A DNA stretch of 64,000 nt from Channallabes apus (lineage: Eukaryota; Chordata; Actinopteri; Siluriformes; Clariidae). Positions 27,301 to 40,200 of the stretch are shown here, in pieces. The notes beneath the pieces are model-generated. The model did no database searches. It saw nothing but the letters and a program-made list of their open reading frames with translations, and was not told where the DNA came from. The position numbers and the translations under genes are program-made. Every line of letters starts with the position of its first letter. Position 1 is the stretch's first letter. Location: positions 19,206,814-19,270,813 of the forward strand of contig CM060127.1 in the NCBI GenBank assembly GCA_030522415.1. The letters run 5' to 3'.

Positions 27301-30300
27301 TCAGGATGCATCTGTTATGGGTCCCAACACAGCGACTGCCTCAATCTCAACAAGGCCCCCCTTTAGAGAAAAAAAAAATATGTTCAAAATTAAAATAGGA
27401 CACAAATTAAAGCTGTGCAAAAGCTTCAACAGCGCTCGACTAACTAACATGTTAGAAATAAAGGTTCTCTAAACGAGCTATTAACCTAATCATCTGAATC
27501 AACTAATTAACTCTAAACACCTGCAAAAGATTCCTGAGGCTTTTAAAAACTCCCAGCCTGGTTCATTACTCAAAACCGCAATCATGGGTAAGACTGCCGA
27601 TCTGACTGCTGTTCAGAAGGCCATCATTGACACCCTCAAGCAAGAGGGTAAGACATAGAAAGAAATTTATGAACGAATAGGCTGTTCCCAGAGTGCTGTA
27701 TCAAGGCACCCCAGTGGGAAGTCTGTGGGAAGGAAAAAGTGTGGCAGAAAACGCTGCACAACGAGAAGAGGTGACAGGGCCCTGAGGAAGATTGTGGACA
27801 AGGACCGATTCCAGACCTTGGGGGACCTGCGGAAGCAGTGGACTGAGTCTGGAGTAGAAACATCCAGAGCCACCGTGTACATACGTGTGCAGGAAATGGG
27901 CTACAGGTTGCAAATTTTGCATGTCATTCGTAAATCAAGGTGCCAGAGTCTAGAGGAAGACTGGGGAGAGGGAAATGCCAAAATGCCTGAAGTCCAGTGT
28001 CAAGTACCCACAGTCAGTGATGGTCTGTGGTGCCATGTCAGCTGCTGGTGTTGGTCCACTATGTTTTATCAAGGGCAGGGTCAATGCAGCTAGCTATCAG
28101 GAGATTTTGGAGCACTTCATGCTTCCATCTGCTGAAAAGCTTTATGGAGATGAAGATTTCATTTTTCAGCACGACCTGGCACCTGCTCACAGTGCCAAAA
28201 CCACTGGTAAATGGTTTACTGACCATGGTATTACTGTGCTCAATTGGCCTGCCAACTCTCCTGACCTGAACCCCATAGAGAATCTGTGGGATATTGTGAA
28301 GAGAAAGTTGAGAGACACAAGACACAAGAATCTGCAAAAGGATTCCCGACCAAGTATTGAGTGCATAACTGAACATAATTATTTGAAGGTTGACTTTTTT
28401 TGTATTAAAAACACTTTTCTTTTATTGGTCGGATGAAATATGCTAATTTTTTGAGATAGGGATTTTGGGTTTTCATGAGCTGTATGCCGCAATCATCAAT
28501 ATTAAAACAATAAAAGGCTTGAACTACTTCAGTCGTGTGTAATGAATCTAAAATATATCAAAGTCTAATGTTTATCAGTACATTACAGAAAATAATGAAC
28601 TTTATCACAATTTGCTAATTTTTTGAGAAGGACCTGTATATGAGACAATAAGTTCTTTGAGGTTGGGAGGGGCATCCCCATAAATAAACTGGTGGGTAAG
28701 AAGGGCAACCTTGTAATCAATTCTAAATGAAACATTGAGCCAGTGAAGAGATTTAAGAATGGCCATAATATGGTCATATTTATGCCATCTCATCAGGATC
28801 CTAGCAGCACTGTTCTGAATATACTGCAGGTTTTGAAGGGTTTTTCCAGTAGTCCCAATGACAAACACTTTTGCTGATGCAGAAAAGTTAATCCATGTGA
28901 GTGCTGGATGCAGTATTCCTGAGGTGGAAATAAGACATTTTACACAGATGTTTAACATGAGCCTCATACATCAAATGAGACTCCATTTTAACCCCAAGGT
29001 TTATAACGGATGTTGACAATGGGATAACCTGACCAAAAAAGGAAATACTGGTGATGTTAGATGTCCTAACCTGGTGTGGGGTGCCTACTAAAATAGCTTT
29101 GGTCTTAGAGCTTCATCCATGACTTTCTCTCCTCCAAACAGATGGTCAAAGTGGATGATGGCAGAGGAGACGAGGAGGTTGAATTTATCCGTAGGTAGAG
29201 CTGAGTGTCATCAGCATAGCAATGAAATAATATACCATGCTGGCTGATGATACAGCCCAGGGGAAGCATATACAATATAAACAAAATGGGGCCAAGCACA
29301 GAGCCCTGAGGAACACCACAGGAGACATTGTGTGCAGCGGATTTAGCCTCTCCCAGGGCAACATGCTCCATTCTTTCAGTAAGAGAGGATGAGAACCAGT
29401 TGTAAACAGAGTCAGAGAGTCCAACACTGTGACGTAATCGAAACGAAAGAATGTTGTGATCAACAGTATCAAAGACCGAAGACAAGTCCAACCAGATGAG
29501 AAGCGATGGTCATTCATGCAGGTCAGCAGGTCATTCGTCACTCTAACCAGAGCTGTTTCCACGCCGTGGCAGTGGTGGAAACCAGACTGGAATTTCTCAA
29601 ACAAATTATTGTTTTAGATGAGACTGAAGCTGTGCAGCAATTACTTTTTCCAGCACTTTTGAAAGGAACGGGAAGTTAGAAATGGGCCTGTAATTTGCAA
29701 GTACTTCTGGATCCAAGGTGGATTTTTTAAAAAGTGGTCTGATGATAGCAGATTTCAATGTAGTGGGAACATATCCAGTCTGGAGAGAGTGATTTATTAT
29801 CCTGGTAACCAGGGGACTTATAGCACATGTGTGTGTTATGTTGGATGCTGAATCCTCAAAAACAAAGATCAGTAGCACAGAACAACTCTGGATTTATGAT
29901 TTATTCATATAATGCATGCACTTTTGGGAAAATTGCTTTGTCTCAACATTCAAACTAGCAGTAGGTGTTTCATCCAGACACAGATGAGCTACAAAACGAA
30001 CAAGCACAATAATTTAGTGGATAAGGGAACTCACATGGTACATACCAAGAATGAGCTCGAAACCACAAAAGACGCATAAGAAAAAAATCTAATGACTGGA
30101 AAATATCATTACTGGTGTTATTTTTGTATATATTTTTGTATTTGTGCCTGAATTTATAAGGCGCTGGGTTTATCTTCATGGCTTCACAGAACAACCAAAA
30201 AAAAAATAAAAATAAAATACAGATCATTGAGAGCATAATTACAAAAATAAAGGCATATGAACTTTTACAACGTGTAAAAATGAAAAATGTAAATTATACA

Positions 30301-30769
30301 TCCATATGCCTCACTAAGGCCCCCTGCTGGTAAGTCCCTAGACTGCAGATTATGTACAGTAGCTTACGTGTCCAAGACATGCAGGAAAATCTATGTATTA
30401 AGGTAGATGAAATGCAAAATGTACCATTAAAAGTTACAGTAAATGTTCTTTAAGGTCCTGTTATTTTCCTAAATGGGGTTATTTCTCTAATGTTCTTCAA
30501 CCTGTAGGTGCAAAAGACTTTTTGTTTGTCGTCGCAGTGATATTCGTCTATTCAATCCCAGGTTAATAATAAAAAAAAAATCTAAATTTGATAAACTATA
30601 GTAAGTATAAGTAAATTCAACTGTCACATTTCATTTACAAGGCAAATTACAGTATCTTTTTTGTTTTAACACAGGGCACTTGACAGACAGTTCTCTTGCT
30701 TTAAAACCTGAACTTATATGATGTTGAAGCAAATTGTATGGCAAGCAAATTTATTAAACATGTATTCAG

Positions 30770-30848
<79 letters not shown>

Positions 30849-33451
30849 TACTTGTGTACTTACTCTAGGCAGAGCAGCAACCTGATAAGCAGCTCTGGCT
30901 GGGAAGTTCCTGCTAAAGACTTTAAAGGGAAAAGGATTGCAAAATATATACAGAATTAATCATTTAATGGCTAAATTCATAGTCTTGGGTAAGGTGATGG
31001 CTCAAACACACAGTGGTAAATCAGCAGCACAAGTGTTGTCTACTGTATCAACAGCTACACAAACTTTCTGTTGCTGGAAGCTGTGCACTTACATTGCTTA
31101 TAAACATCATTGACGTTGTTGAAGTCATTCATGTCGGCCAGGAGCACGGTTGTCTTAACAACTGAGAAAAACAGAGAGCAGCATGAATTATTTATGACTA
31201 ACAGTGAATCAAATACAAGTTATTGTTCTGTTTGCTTCCATAAGGTGGTATTCTTGAAGAAAATCATTAATCCAGAATGCATGAATATAATTATATTAAC
31301 AGTTCACTATTTTCTGCTGTTTACAAAGTTATTTTGTAAACAATTTTAAAGGCCACAGTAAAACTCTAATATCAAATGCTTACCAAAAGTATTTTTAAGA
31401 AACTTCAATTATAGACATTAAACTGTATATATAACATTTCCATTAAGATCTTTTCTACATACTGTACACTATTTTTAAATGACTTTAAAAATATTAATAG
31501 AAAAGTATGTCCCGGGCATATTTGCCATAGTATTGCATTTCTTTTTATGCCTTTGACCCATATCAGTCACCTACCATTTTCATATCCACATCCAGCTGCT
31601 TTCAGAATCTCTCCCATGTTAATAAGGGCCTTTGGATTATGAACAAAAAAGTCAATTATAGAAAATATAAATATACAGGAAAACTATGTAAATCATGTAA
31701 ATATACACCTATAATCTATTTTAATAGGAATGCCTGTACACCTGCTTATTTATGCAGCAGCACAATGGAGAAATGTGAGGTAGGATTCTGGCTTGTGGGG
31801 ATACCTTGCTCATAAGAGAGGTTAAAGGGAAATGATTGGTTTGAGCTGCCAGGAAGGATAACGTACCTCAAGGTTTGATGTTTTGTGCATGCAGACATGC
31901 TTTTCCTTTTTATACATATATATTTTTCCACACAGTTGTAAAACGTAATGTAAAAAGTTAAATTCCTGTCAGCTCAGACCAGTCTGGTTACTCTGCTATG
32001 GTCTCTCTCATCGAAAAGCTGCTTGGTCCCCACAAGTTTCACACGATTCTGTGTAAATCTAGGGAGTGTTGTCTATTCAAATCCCCCGGAGATGAGCAGT
32101 TTCTGAAATGCTCAAATCAGCCCTCCTGGCACCAAATTCAAGTTACAGAGATCACACTTGTGAACATTAACTGAAGCTTTTTAGCTGTGTCTGCATTTTA
32201 TTGCACTACTGACACACATGATTGGACAATTAGATGCATAAACTGGAAGGTCTTCCAAATAAAGTGGATGGTTTTTGTATATACATATTAATGTATAACC
32301 AATGTTTTAGATCTGAGCTTAGTGACACACGGCATACTGAATTTCTATATGAACTCAATGCGATTTTTCTCACCTGTTTTGCCTGGGCCTGGACACCTCC
32401 TGCCACTAACTGACCAGTTCCTGTGTCCATTCCCAGCTGCCCAGAGATGTACATTGTACGATCCACCACCACAGCCTGGCTGAATTATTAAGCAATAATC
32501 ATTAATTTAATAATGAAAGATATGTCAAGGGTTTTGCAATTGTACTAATATGACAGGAGCAAGTTTAGATTAGACTTTGTACTTTCTCCACTTCTGTTCT
32601 AATCAGGCTGCATGGACTACTGTATGTCACTATGCTGCATTTATTTCTTACTTCTAGGTCATCTTGGGTATTGTGATTTATTTAATCTTGGTAAATAATG
32701 ATAAAAAAAAAAATTACAATGTGCTAGGAAGGAAAAAATATAAATATACCAAATTCCATGAGATACAAGTTACATTATACCTAATGTCCGCCCTTACTGC
32801 ACATTGGCTGAGACGGTGCCACCCACAAATGACAACCATGACGATGAGTCCAGAATAAAACATAATTACATATTTCATTAAAAAAAAAAGAGACAATTTA
32901 AACAAGAAACAGAACTAATGATGGTGTCATGAATCTTATTTTAAAATTTTAACACAAGAATAAAAACTGTTCTTACATTTAAAAAATATATATATGTGCA
33001 CCTGTTCACCCAATTTTTTAAAAATAATAAAGTAAAATCTTTGAGAGGCAAAATTCATCTTATCAATATATCATGAATGTGTCACCTACCTGTATATGCC
33101 CTGTCTAATTGGGGCTTTAGGAGTATATGGTATGTGTCTTCTAACTGAATCCATTTCATCAGTAAGAAAAAGAAAATCCACAAAGTTACAATGTATCTAT
33201 ATGTATACACTACAAAGACCCGCCCCTGAACAAACAGCTAACTGATCATTAACTAGCACTGATCATATCACACAGCTATAGACGCGCTGTAACATGGTTT
33301 AAATTCATTAAGTGTCACAGATTTAATAATGATGCAAAAGTTCCTCTGTCCAAATGCATGAAGATCCAAATTGTACTTCTTCTTACCTGTAAGGTCCGAT
33401 TGCAGCCGGAGCAGCAGCAGTGTTGATAATCCTCCGAATTACTGCAGACAT
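27301..33451 (-). CDS. rida: RIDA, 2-iminobutanoate/2-iminopropanoate deaminase (HRSP12/UK114)
   Basis: Six coding exons: 33451-33387, 32479-32374, 31629-31575, 31161-31093, 30919-30864 and 27360-27301. They join in phase to 136 residues; the human protein has 137. RIDA hydrolyses reactive enamines and imines released by PLP enzymes such as threonine dehydratase, protecting other PLP enzymes. It works as a homotrimer in cytosol and mitochondria. Family segments are clear: [83 protein letters not shown] with the conserved active-site Arg, and [11 protein letters not shown]. The last exon reads GGLVEIEA where human has GSRIEIEA. The final intron (27361-30863) is enlarged by a Tc1 relic and an L2 fragment. 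The start codon is the first ATG in the exon and matches the family. Confidence 0.97.
27470..28636 (+). mobile_element. Tc1-like transposon, 5'-truncated, in the last RIDA intron
   Basis: The right end AAAAAATTAGC-type TIR (TTTTTTGAGAAGGACCTG, then TA) is present at 28620-28636. The matching left TIR was not found, so the element is truncated near 27470. The plus-strand transposase starts at 27584 ([11 protein letters not shown]), hits a stop near 27657 and shifts frame several times. The core is readable: [30 protein letters not shown] and [15 protein letters not shown] at 28258-28300. It is transcribed antisense to RIDA. Confidence 0.88.
28639..29890 (-). mobile_element. L2-like LINE reverse transcriptase fragment
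   Basis: Minus-strand pieces run in order: [20 protein letters not shown] and [17 protein letters not shown] (29640-29760), [20 protein letters not shown] (about 29540-29600), [14 protein letters not shown] (29440-29490), [13 protein letters not shown] (29290-29340), [13 protein letters not shown] with the catalytic YADD (29190-29235), and a worn C-terminal part. The order is typical of ORF2 of L2/CR1-group LINEs. Frames are broken several times. The low-coordinate end abuts the Tc1 element ending at 28636, which may have cut it. Confidence 0.85.
30773..30847. repeat. (TA)n(CA)n microsatellite
   Basis: About 60 bp of TA followed by CA units, only about 15 bp beyond the RIDA splice donor at 30863-30858, inside the last intron. 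Confidence 0.9.
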
Positions 33452-33540
33452 TTTGTACTTTGTTTTATGAAAACTTTCAATGGAGTTTGACAGGAATCTC
33501 ACTGGAGTTTGTAGTACGGCAAGCACGATGGCATTGCAGC

Positions 33541-33593
33541 GCGCATGCGCAGTGTTTTACCAGTCCACGAACCGTGAAATGTCGCGCATGCGC
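33541..33593. promoter_or_regulatory. RIDA promoter with two NRF1-type palindromes
   Basis: Two exact copies of GCGCATGCGC (33541-33550 and 33584-33593) lie 90-143 bp upstream of the RIDA start codon, 43 bp apart. This is the core of the NRF1 binding palindrome, common in CpG-type promoters of mitochondrial and housekeeping genes. The setting fits a metabolic gene; binding itself is inferred. Confidence 0.75.
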
Positions 33594-33677
33594 AATACAT
33601 ATCGACAAGAGGAGCCGGAGATGACGTTACAGTATATTTAATTATTGTTGAAAATAAAAGTATAGGGCATGATCAGT

Positions 33678-34254
33678 GTTGTCACCTTAGCGACTTTCCC
33701 GCTATATTTAGCGAGTATTCAGATCCTTCCAGGGGAATAACTTTTTAAAAAGTGACTAGCGACAAATCTATCGACATTTCTGGTGGAATTGTGACATTAA
33801 AAAAAATCTTGAAAACAACAACCTAACATTAACTAATTAACCCTAGCTTCTATGCTCCTTTTGTATTCTAACTATTTATTTTCTTTTAGGCCTCTACCGC
33901 TAGCTTGTTCTATTCTTTTTCTATTTTCTCTCATTTAATTTTATTACATAATAATAATAATAGTATCCTTGCTACATGCACTGTGCTAAGCTAACTGAGA
34001 CTTGTTATAGCACTTGCATATCATTGCTCTTTTGTTTTTTTGTGTGCTTTAATTAAAAATAAATAAAATATATAAGCAGGATATTTGACAGAAAAAAGGT
34101 TTTGTATAGTTATAAACCTATTTACAGTGTTTTTACCTACTCACTTTTTGTCATGACATTATGTAAATTACACGATGATGTCATTTAGCAACTTCTAGGG
34201 ACTTTAAGGACAGTCAATGTCTACTTTCCTTACTGAGGAGTTGGCAACACATGA
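33678..34254. mobile_element. Probable non-autonomous DNA transposon
   Basis: It opens CAGTGTTGTCACCTTAGCGA and closes GAGGAGTTGGCAACA, an imperfect inverted pair. Near the ends there are also inverted segments (GCGACTTTCC; CTACTTTCC, and TTAGCAACTTCTAGGGACTT). CATGAT occurs just outside both apparent ends and may be part of a target duplication. No coding frame. Confidence 0.55.
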
Positions 34255-34794
34255 TAAGTTTAGCAGAGTAAATAAGAATGACAAAAACATTCTATAAACT
34301 AATTAAAAGTCTAATATGCTAGTCTGCTGTTTGCGACAATGTCAATTGTTAAAAGCGCTATACAAATAAAATTTTATTGAATATAACATTATGAACTTTA
34401 TTTTTTTTTTATGGTCTCCAGGTTACTTGCCGAATTATTATTATGGTATTGATCTTATTAGTGAAACAATAAGGCATTAGGAGTCACCCATCAAACTCAA
34501 AACATTCAAAATGTACTCAGTCACATTACTCAAATTTTTTTGCCTATTGGAAAAAAAGACGGTTTTAATTCTTAAAGCATAAAAGTGTACTGACCACATC
34601 CAATAAAATACATTTCATTCCAAATCTCCTTTCCAGCTGTGTGTGTGTGTAAATTGCTTTTACTCCATGGACAGAGCAATGAGACAAATTTATGCTTTAA
34701 AATATGCAGCTAGTGAAAAAGCTTTTACAGCTTTTAACAGTACAACTAAAATGAGTACAGCCTTAGTGAGCATGTCAAAAGTGTGTCTAAAATG

Positions 34795-35020
34795 TCAATA
34801 TTTTGTTTGAGCACCATTGTCATCTAGCATGCCCTTAATCGTCCTGAGCATGGAATTCACCAGAGCTGAACATTTTGCTGGGATCCTCTTCTACTCCTCC
34901 ATAATGATATCATAGAGCTCCTGGATGTTAGACACATGGCGCTTTGCCACCTTCCGCTTGAGGATGCCCCACAGGTGCTCAATAGAGTTCAGGTTTGGAG
35001 AGATTCTTGGCCACTGACAA
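34795..35020 (-). mobile_element. Tc1/mariner transposase fragment
   Basis: On the minus strand the region reads through a worn PNLNSIEHLWGILKRKVAKR segment (third catalytic residue region) and continues VSNIQELYDIIMEE to the C terminus before a stop. No TIRs were found next to it. Confidence 0.75.
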
Positions 35021-35290
35021 ACACATGAACATGATGAATAGGACATGTGACTTTGCATGGTTAAAGATACACAGCTGCTATCATTCAGGATGTAGTATGC
35101 TATTTTGACATTAATGGCTGTATATTATATATTGAGTTATTTTCAGAGGAGAGTAAATCTCTACTGCACATTTAATACTCTAAAATATATTCAAGATTAA
35201 TTTCTATAATATCGTCCTTTATATAAATATATAGAATATATAGAAAATATATACGAAAATGTTTACTGAAATTAGAGGGGTGTACTTATA

Positions 35291-35856
35291 TACTCAGCAA
35301 AAAAAGAAATGTCCCTTTCTCAGGACTGTGTATTTCAAAAATAATGTATTCAAATAACTTTACAGATCTTCATTGTAAAGGGTTTAAACAATGTTTTCCA
35401 TGCATGTTCAATTAACCATAATCAGTTAATTAACATGCACCTGTGGAATGGTTGTTAAGTCCTTAACAGCTTACAGAAAGTAGGCATTTAAGGTCACAGT
35501 TCTAAAAACGCAGGACACTAAAGAGACTTGTCTACCGATTGTGAAAAACACCCAAAGAAAGATGCCCAGGGTCCCTGCTCATCTGCATGAACGTGCATTT
35601 CGGCATGCTGCAGGGAGGCATGAGGACTGCTGATGTGGCTAGGGCAATAAATCGCCATGTCCGCACTGTGAGACGCCTAAGACGGCGCTACAGGGAGACA
35701 GGAAGGACAGCTGATCATCCTCGCAGTGGAAGACCACGTGTAATAACACCTGCACAGGATAGGTACATCCGAATATCACACCTGCGTGACAGGTACAGGA
35801 TGGCCACAACATCCTGTTGTAAAAATAGTTGAAAGTCAGAGGACGTTTCTTTTTTT
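35291..35856 (+). mobile_element. Tc1-like element fragment A
   Basis: Starts with the TIR ACTCAGCAAAAAAAGAAATG, contains a transposase start (near 35562, MPRVPAHLHE in a frame-shifted context, then RAINRHVRTVRRLRRRYRET and DHPRSGRPRVITPAQD). It jumps, after a large internal deletion, to the opposite TIR arm (GTTGAAAGTCAGAGGACGTT) at 35828-35856. The helix-turn-helix half is kept; the catalytic half is lost. Confidence 0.8.
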
Positions 35857-35894
35857 ATACTCAGCAAAAAAAGAAACGTCCTCTGACTTTCAAC
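35828..35894. repeat. Perfect 29-bp inverted repeat with 9-nt loop
   Basis: Arm 35828-35856 is the exact reverse complement of 35866-35894, with ATACTCAGC between. It is formed by the TIRs of two adjacent Tc1-like fragments. Confidence 0.95.
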
Positions 35895-36185
35895 TGTTTT
35901 TACTTTCAGTAAACTTAATGTGTAAATATTTGTATGAACACTAAGAGTGTCAACACCATAAGACAAACAAATGTTTCAAAATGTGTCCCTGAATGAAGGG
36001 AGGCTCAAAATCAGTCAGTACCAGTCAGTATCTGGTAGCCACCAGCTGCTTGAAGTACTGCAGTGCATCTCCTCCTCATGGACTGGACCAGATTTGTCAG
36101 TTCTTGCTGTGAGATGGAGAGATTGTGTGTTCCTGGTGTGACTCGGGCAGTTGTTGTGGCCATGTTCGTTTATCATGTCTGCATT
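35858..36185 (-). mobile_element. Tc1-like element fragment B (head-to-head with A)
   Basis: Begins TACTCAGCAAAAAAAGAAAC with the TIR, then the TGAATGAAGGGAGGCTCAAA region and a minus-strand transposase C-terminal piece (VHEEEMHCSTSSSW at about 36045-36085). The rest of the element is missing. The shared TIR makes a perfect inverted repeat with fragment A. Confidence 0.75.
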
Positions 36186-36657
36186 ATTATGTACAGAATC
36201 ATTCACTATTGCCACACATAATTAAAAAATGAATAAGTAAATATTACAGATGAATATTTAAATAAATGACAGAGATAAATAACTAAATAAAAAATACTAA
36301 ATGTAGGCTCCCGGGTTTTGCATGAAAATAAGAGTGTGTGACAAAAACTCTGGCATATTCGCCAGGACACTTAGTGTAACCCCTCAGCTGTTTTACTTAC
36401 AAAAGTGCACAAATCTATATCGAACACTACTTATTGTTTTCAAGCAAAAATTTGGTATCACACCAAATATGGGCTGTGAAGACATTTGTACAGCTCTGTA
36501 AGTAGAATAGGGGGTAGGTTTTATTGAACATGCTGGAACACACACTCACTCCATTATATTTTCATACAAAACCCAGGCGCCTACATTATGGTTTTTGTTG
36601 ATGTTTGCATCTGAAAACTGGTCCATCATGTAATATGTTCTTTGCAAGCCTGTAGAG

Positions 36658-37206
36658 CAGTGGTTCTCAACCTTTTTTTGCAGTTGTCCAAGTTCAAGTC
36701 TCACGGGCCGCATATTATTTACATATGGCGTCATCAACGCTCAATAACCAGATATTATGCATCTAAAATTATTACAATTAGATGTATTATCATTAGAGAA
36801 TATAATTCTACTTACCATTAATGGGACATCTGATGATGTCGGGAGCCGACCAATTTGGTGAAATTCGGCTTTTTTCTCCTCTAATAACAAATTTGTCCAT
36901 TTTGATCGGTAGTTGATGACTGCTTTAAATCTGTCAGAGCGCGCGCGCTTGTAATTGTGTGCGTGTTAACTGTGTAATTGCATCATTTCATAGTTGCGTC
37001 AGTTCTGCGCATATATGAAAACATCATCACCAAAATTACTTTATGTGACAAAAATATAGTTCAAAGTTTGTTTAATACATTTATTTGTTTAATAAAAATT
37101 TTTAAATGAATTGTAAAACCATTTATTATTTATTTTTAATTTATTATTATTTTTTTTTAAGTGGTCAGTATCGCATTTGCGATGGGCCGCAGGTTGAGAA
37201 CCACTG
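36658..37206. mobile_element. hAT-type non-autonomous transposon with 8-bp target duplication
   Basis: The termini are CAGTGGTTCTCAACC and GGTTGAGAACCACTG, perfect inverted repeats of 15 bp and the classic hAT consensus. CTGTAGAG occurs at 36650-36657 and again at 37207-37214, a perfect 8-bp duplication. The inner sequence (549 bp in all) is non-coding, with CACGGGCCGC and GATGGGCCGC near the two ends. Confidence 0.95.
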
Positions 37207-37214
37207 CTGTAGAG

Positions 37215-40200
37215 AGTAAAATCTTTCCTGTAATTATAATTTTTGTATTAATTCAAGTTACATTTGGAAATAGTGAACAATTTTAAACATGTATAACAAA
37301 ATTTGTATAAAAAATATGGTGCGTGCCTAAGACCTTTGCACAGTACTTGATAAATAATATTTAAATAGGGGCTTGGGCTGTTTTTGCATGAAAAAAGTGC
37401 AATTTTATGCATTTAGTGCATACTGTTGCATCTGTACTGTGCATTATTTTAGTGCTCTGTACTCTGTCTTCAGTGTTCATGGAGACAAGCTTTATCATCC
37501 CATTGTAAACGTCTGTATAAACAAGACAACAAATAAATAATAGTTTGTATACCTTCTTAGTGATTTACAGTTTAACACTGTCCGATGAACTGAAAGTTAA
37601 AACAATTGAAATGACAAGAAAGTGACGTTTATTAAAGACTTCACTCTCAGGGGAGAGAGCGACACATTTATATCGCAAGAAAACCTTTGTCCAAAATACC
37701 AAGATCAATATTTTCAAGTGACACGACGACTACAAAAGACCACTCTGTTTTTAACCATTCAGATCTGTGATGTGTGTGAGTAAATTCAAACTATGTTATG
37801 TTTAAGAAAGGTTTTCCTGCAACATCAGCTATAAATCGATACAAAATGCATAATAAATTAGAATAAAGTGGAATTTTATAATACATGTCGCAGTATGAAA
37901 TTGATATAACTGATCAAAGACAAAAGTAAGGCATTTTAAGCACAAACAAACATATGTCATAAGCAAGTTCTTGCAAAACTGATTCACTAAACAAGCTATA
38001 GGTCACATATTCTTAAGACAATATTAACAAAATGTCCACAATAGGCCTTAGTGGAAAACTGCTAACAATTCTAAAGGTCCATGTACTACATCACTGTGTT
38101 GTATGTAACAGGTTCCTCCTCTAGGACATTGTTAGTTATTTTTTTCAGATTATATTTGTGGTATTGCTTAAGTACCAGTAACAGACAGACCAAATAATAA
38201 TGCTGGTCCTGTAGATGCAGATGTTAGTCATCAGACATGTCATTTCAAAACAATCACTTCAATTAAAAGAAAGTACTTGTTCATCAACCCCTGAGATAAA
38301 GTGACAGTCCGAGGGTACAAGACTTTTTTTTTTTTTTTTTTTGCAGGAGTGTTTACTGACGACAAAAAAAAAAAAAAAAAGAGAGAGAGAGAGAGAAAAA
38401 CAAAAAAGACATTCAATATAGGAATTAAACTTAAAACTTAAATACTCCATGCATATTTACAGAAACAGGATGGTGTCCAAAAACAAAAGTTACAAATTGT
38501 ATGGAGTGTAATTTTAATCATTGCTCCACTAAATCCAATTACTGCTGCAAAGAGGACATTTCAAACAGTCTAGTAAAGCCTGGTCTCAACAGTAGAAACC
38601 TCACACACACAACAATTCCAGACGAAGAAAGGGAAGCATATTTAAAACTACATATCTTAAGTTTCATAGCTCGCTATGACCAATAATTTGATTGTCTTTG
38701 GTTATCATTAAGCATTCGTAAATCCAGATGTTTTTCATGTGGTAATTCATCCAAAGGAGTCATGTAATTACACATCCAGAGGTGCCAATATCCATGATTT
38801 AGACCAGATTCATTTAGACCAAACAACCCTAAATGGACATTATAATTATATTAAAATACCAAAATTAGCTAAGAAAACAGAGAAATACAACTTAAAGTAA
38901 TTTACTAGTCAGTTCTGTTGTTCACAGGAAATTAATCCATTCACAGGAAGTGAGATGTGAAGCCGAGTAGTCTAGTTTGTATGTGATGCATGATTTTGAG
39001 TGCATGCAGAAGCACCGCCACCAAGAGCAGCATTGTTATTCGCATTATACATTTGCACATCCAGAAGATTTATTAACAGCATTCCCTACATAGCAGATCA
39101 GCGATAAAACTTCCATATGCTTTATATAACGTTAGCAGTTTTATGCACATCCACGTTAAACACACTGACCAACTCAGTCTCTTTTTAAAGCTTTCTGCTG
39201 TTCTCATGATTATTCTTGTGTGCTGCACCTTAAAACGAAAGCATCTAACCTCACACTATAAGATATTTTTAAATCTCACACACTAACAGGAAAACTAGTC
39301 ATTGTTAGTACTCAGTAATGGTCTAGAATGGTACTCAAGTATAGGATCCGAGTCATAATGCTAGTTTTTCAGGGAGGAATATAGACAGGGAAATCTGCCC
39401 ATTTCTATAGCTGAACTACGCTAGTGCAAAATGGCATTAAATTAAAGAAAAATAAAATAACCTGTACCTTGTTATTGTAAATGGAATTTGTATGAATGTG
39501 ATTCCAGTTGCGTTTCAAAATATAAGCAAAAAAAAATCCTATTTGTTATTTCTAATATTAATTTGATAAATAAACAAGTGAAACTAAGACCACATGTCTG
39601 TTTTAGACATACAGTAGCATTTACAATCTGTGACTCTTTGCCATGACAAGCGAGATTCCTGAAAACTTTGTTCTATAAGATGAAACAGTGCCCTGAACAA
39701 ATGTGGACACAATTTACTTGGGATGAAAGCAGGGCAAAGTCTTGGGATGTGAAATGTGAAAGCGTCTGGTCATGGTTACTTTCTATTTGCGTCAGAGTTA
39801 TCTAAGTGATCTTTGACCCAGGAATTCACAACCCTTGGAAAAGAAAACAAATGCAGTGATATTGTCTCGTTTGTTTAAAAAACAGAGCAGCTGTTTATTT
39901 TTTCATAGCTGTTCTAATTTCCTTCTTCTTACTGTTGCTTCTCATTTCTTAAATAATAAAAGGTTCTTGTTAGAAATGTTGGCACCTCTGCATGGTTTTT
40001 AATCATGTTTTAAGCCAAATCGAACACTCTTGCTCCAGACAGAAATATATTAGTTATTCTATTCCAGATTGGGTCTGCTGTTCTGTTGCAATTTACCTAT
40101 TGCAATGCATTGTAGTTTACAAAGAGAATAACTTTGTTTCCTGCTATTTGTTTAGACAACAGAAAAACACCTAAAGCAGTGCGTTAAATAGTGACCAAGA

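Noticed and set aside
38259..38450. Lys/Phe/Ser-rich frame
   Set aside because: Created by poly-T, poly-A and GA runs in the STK3 3' flank.
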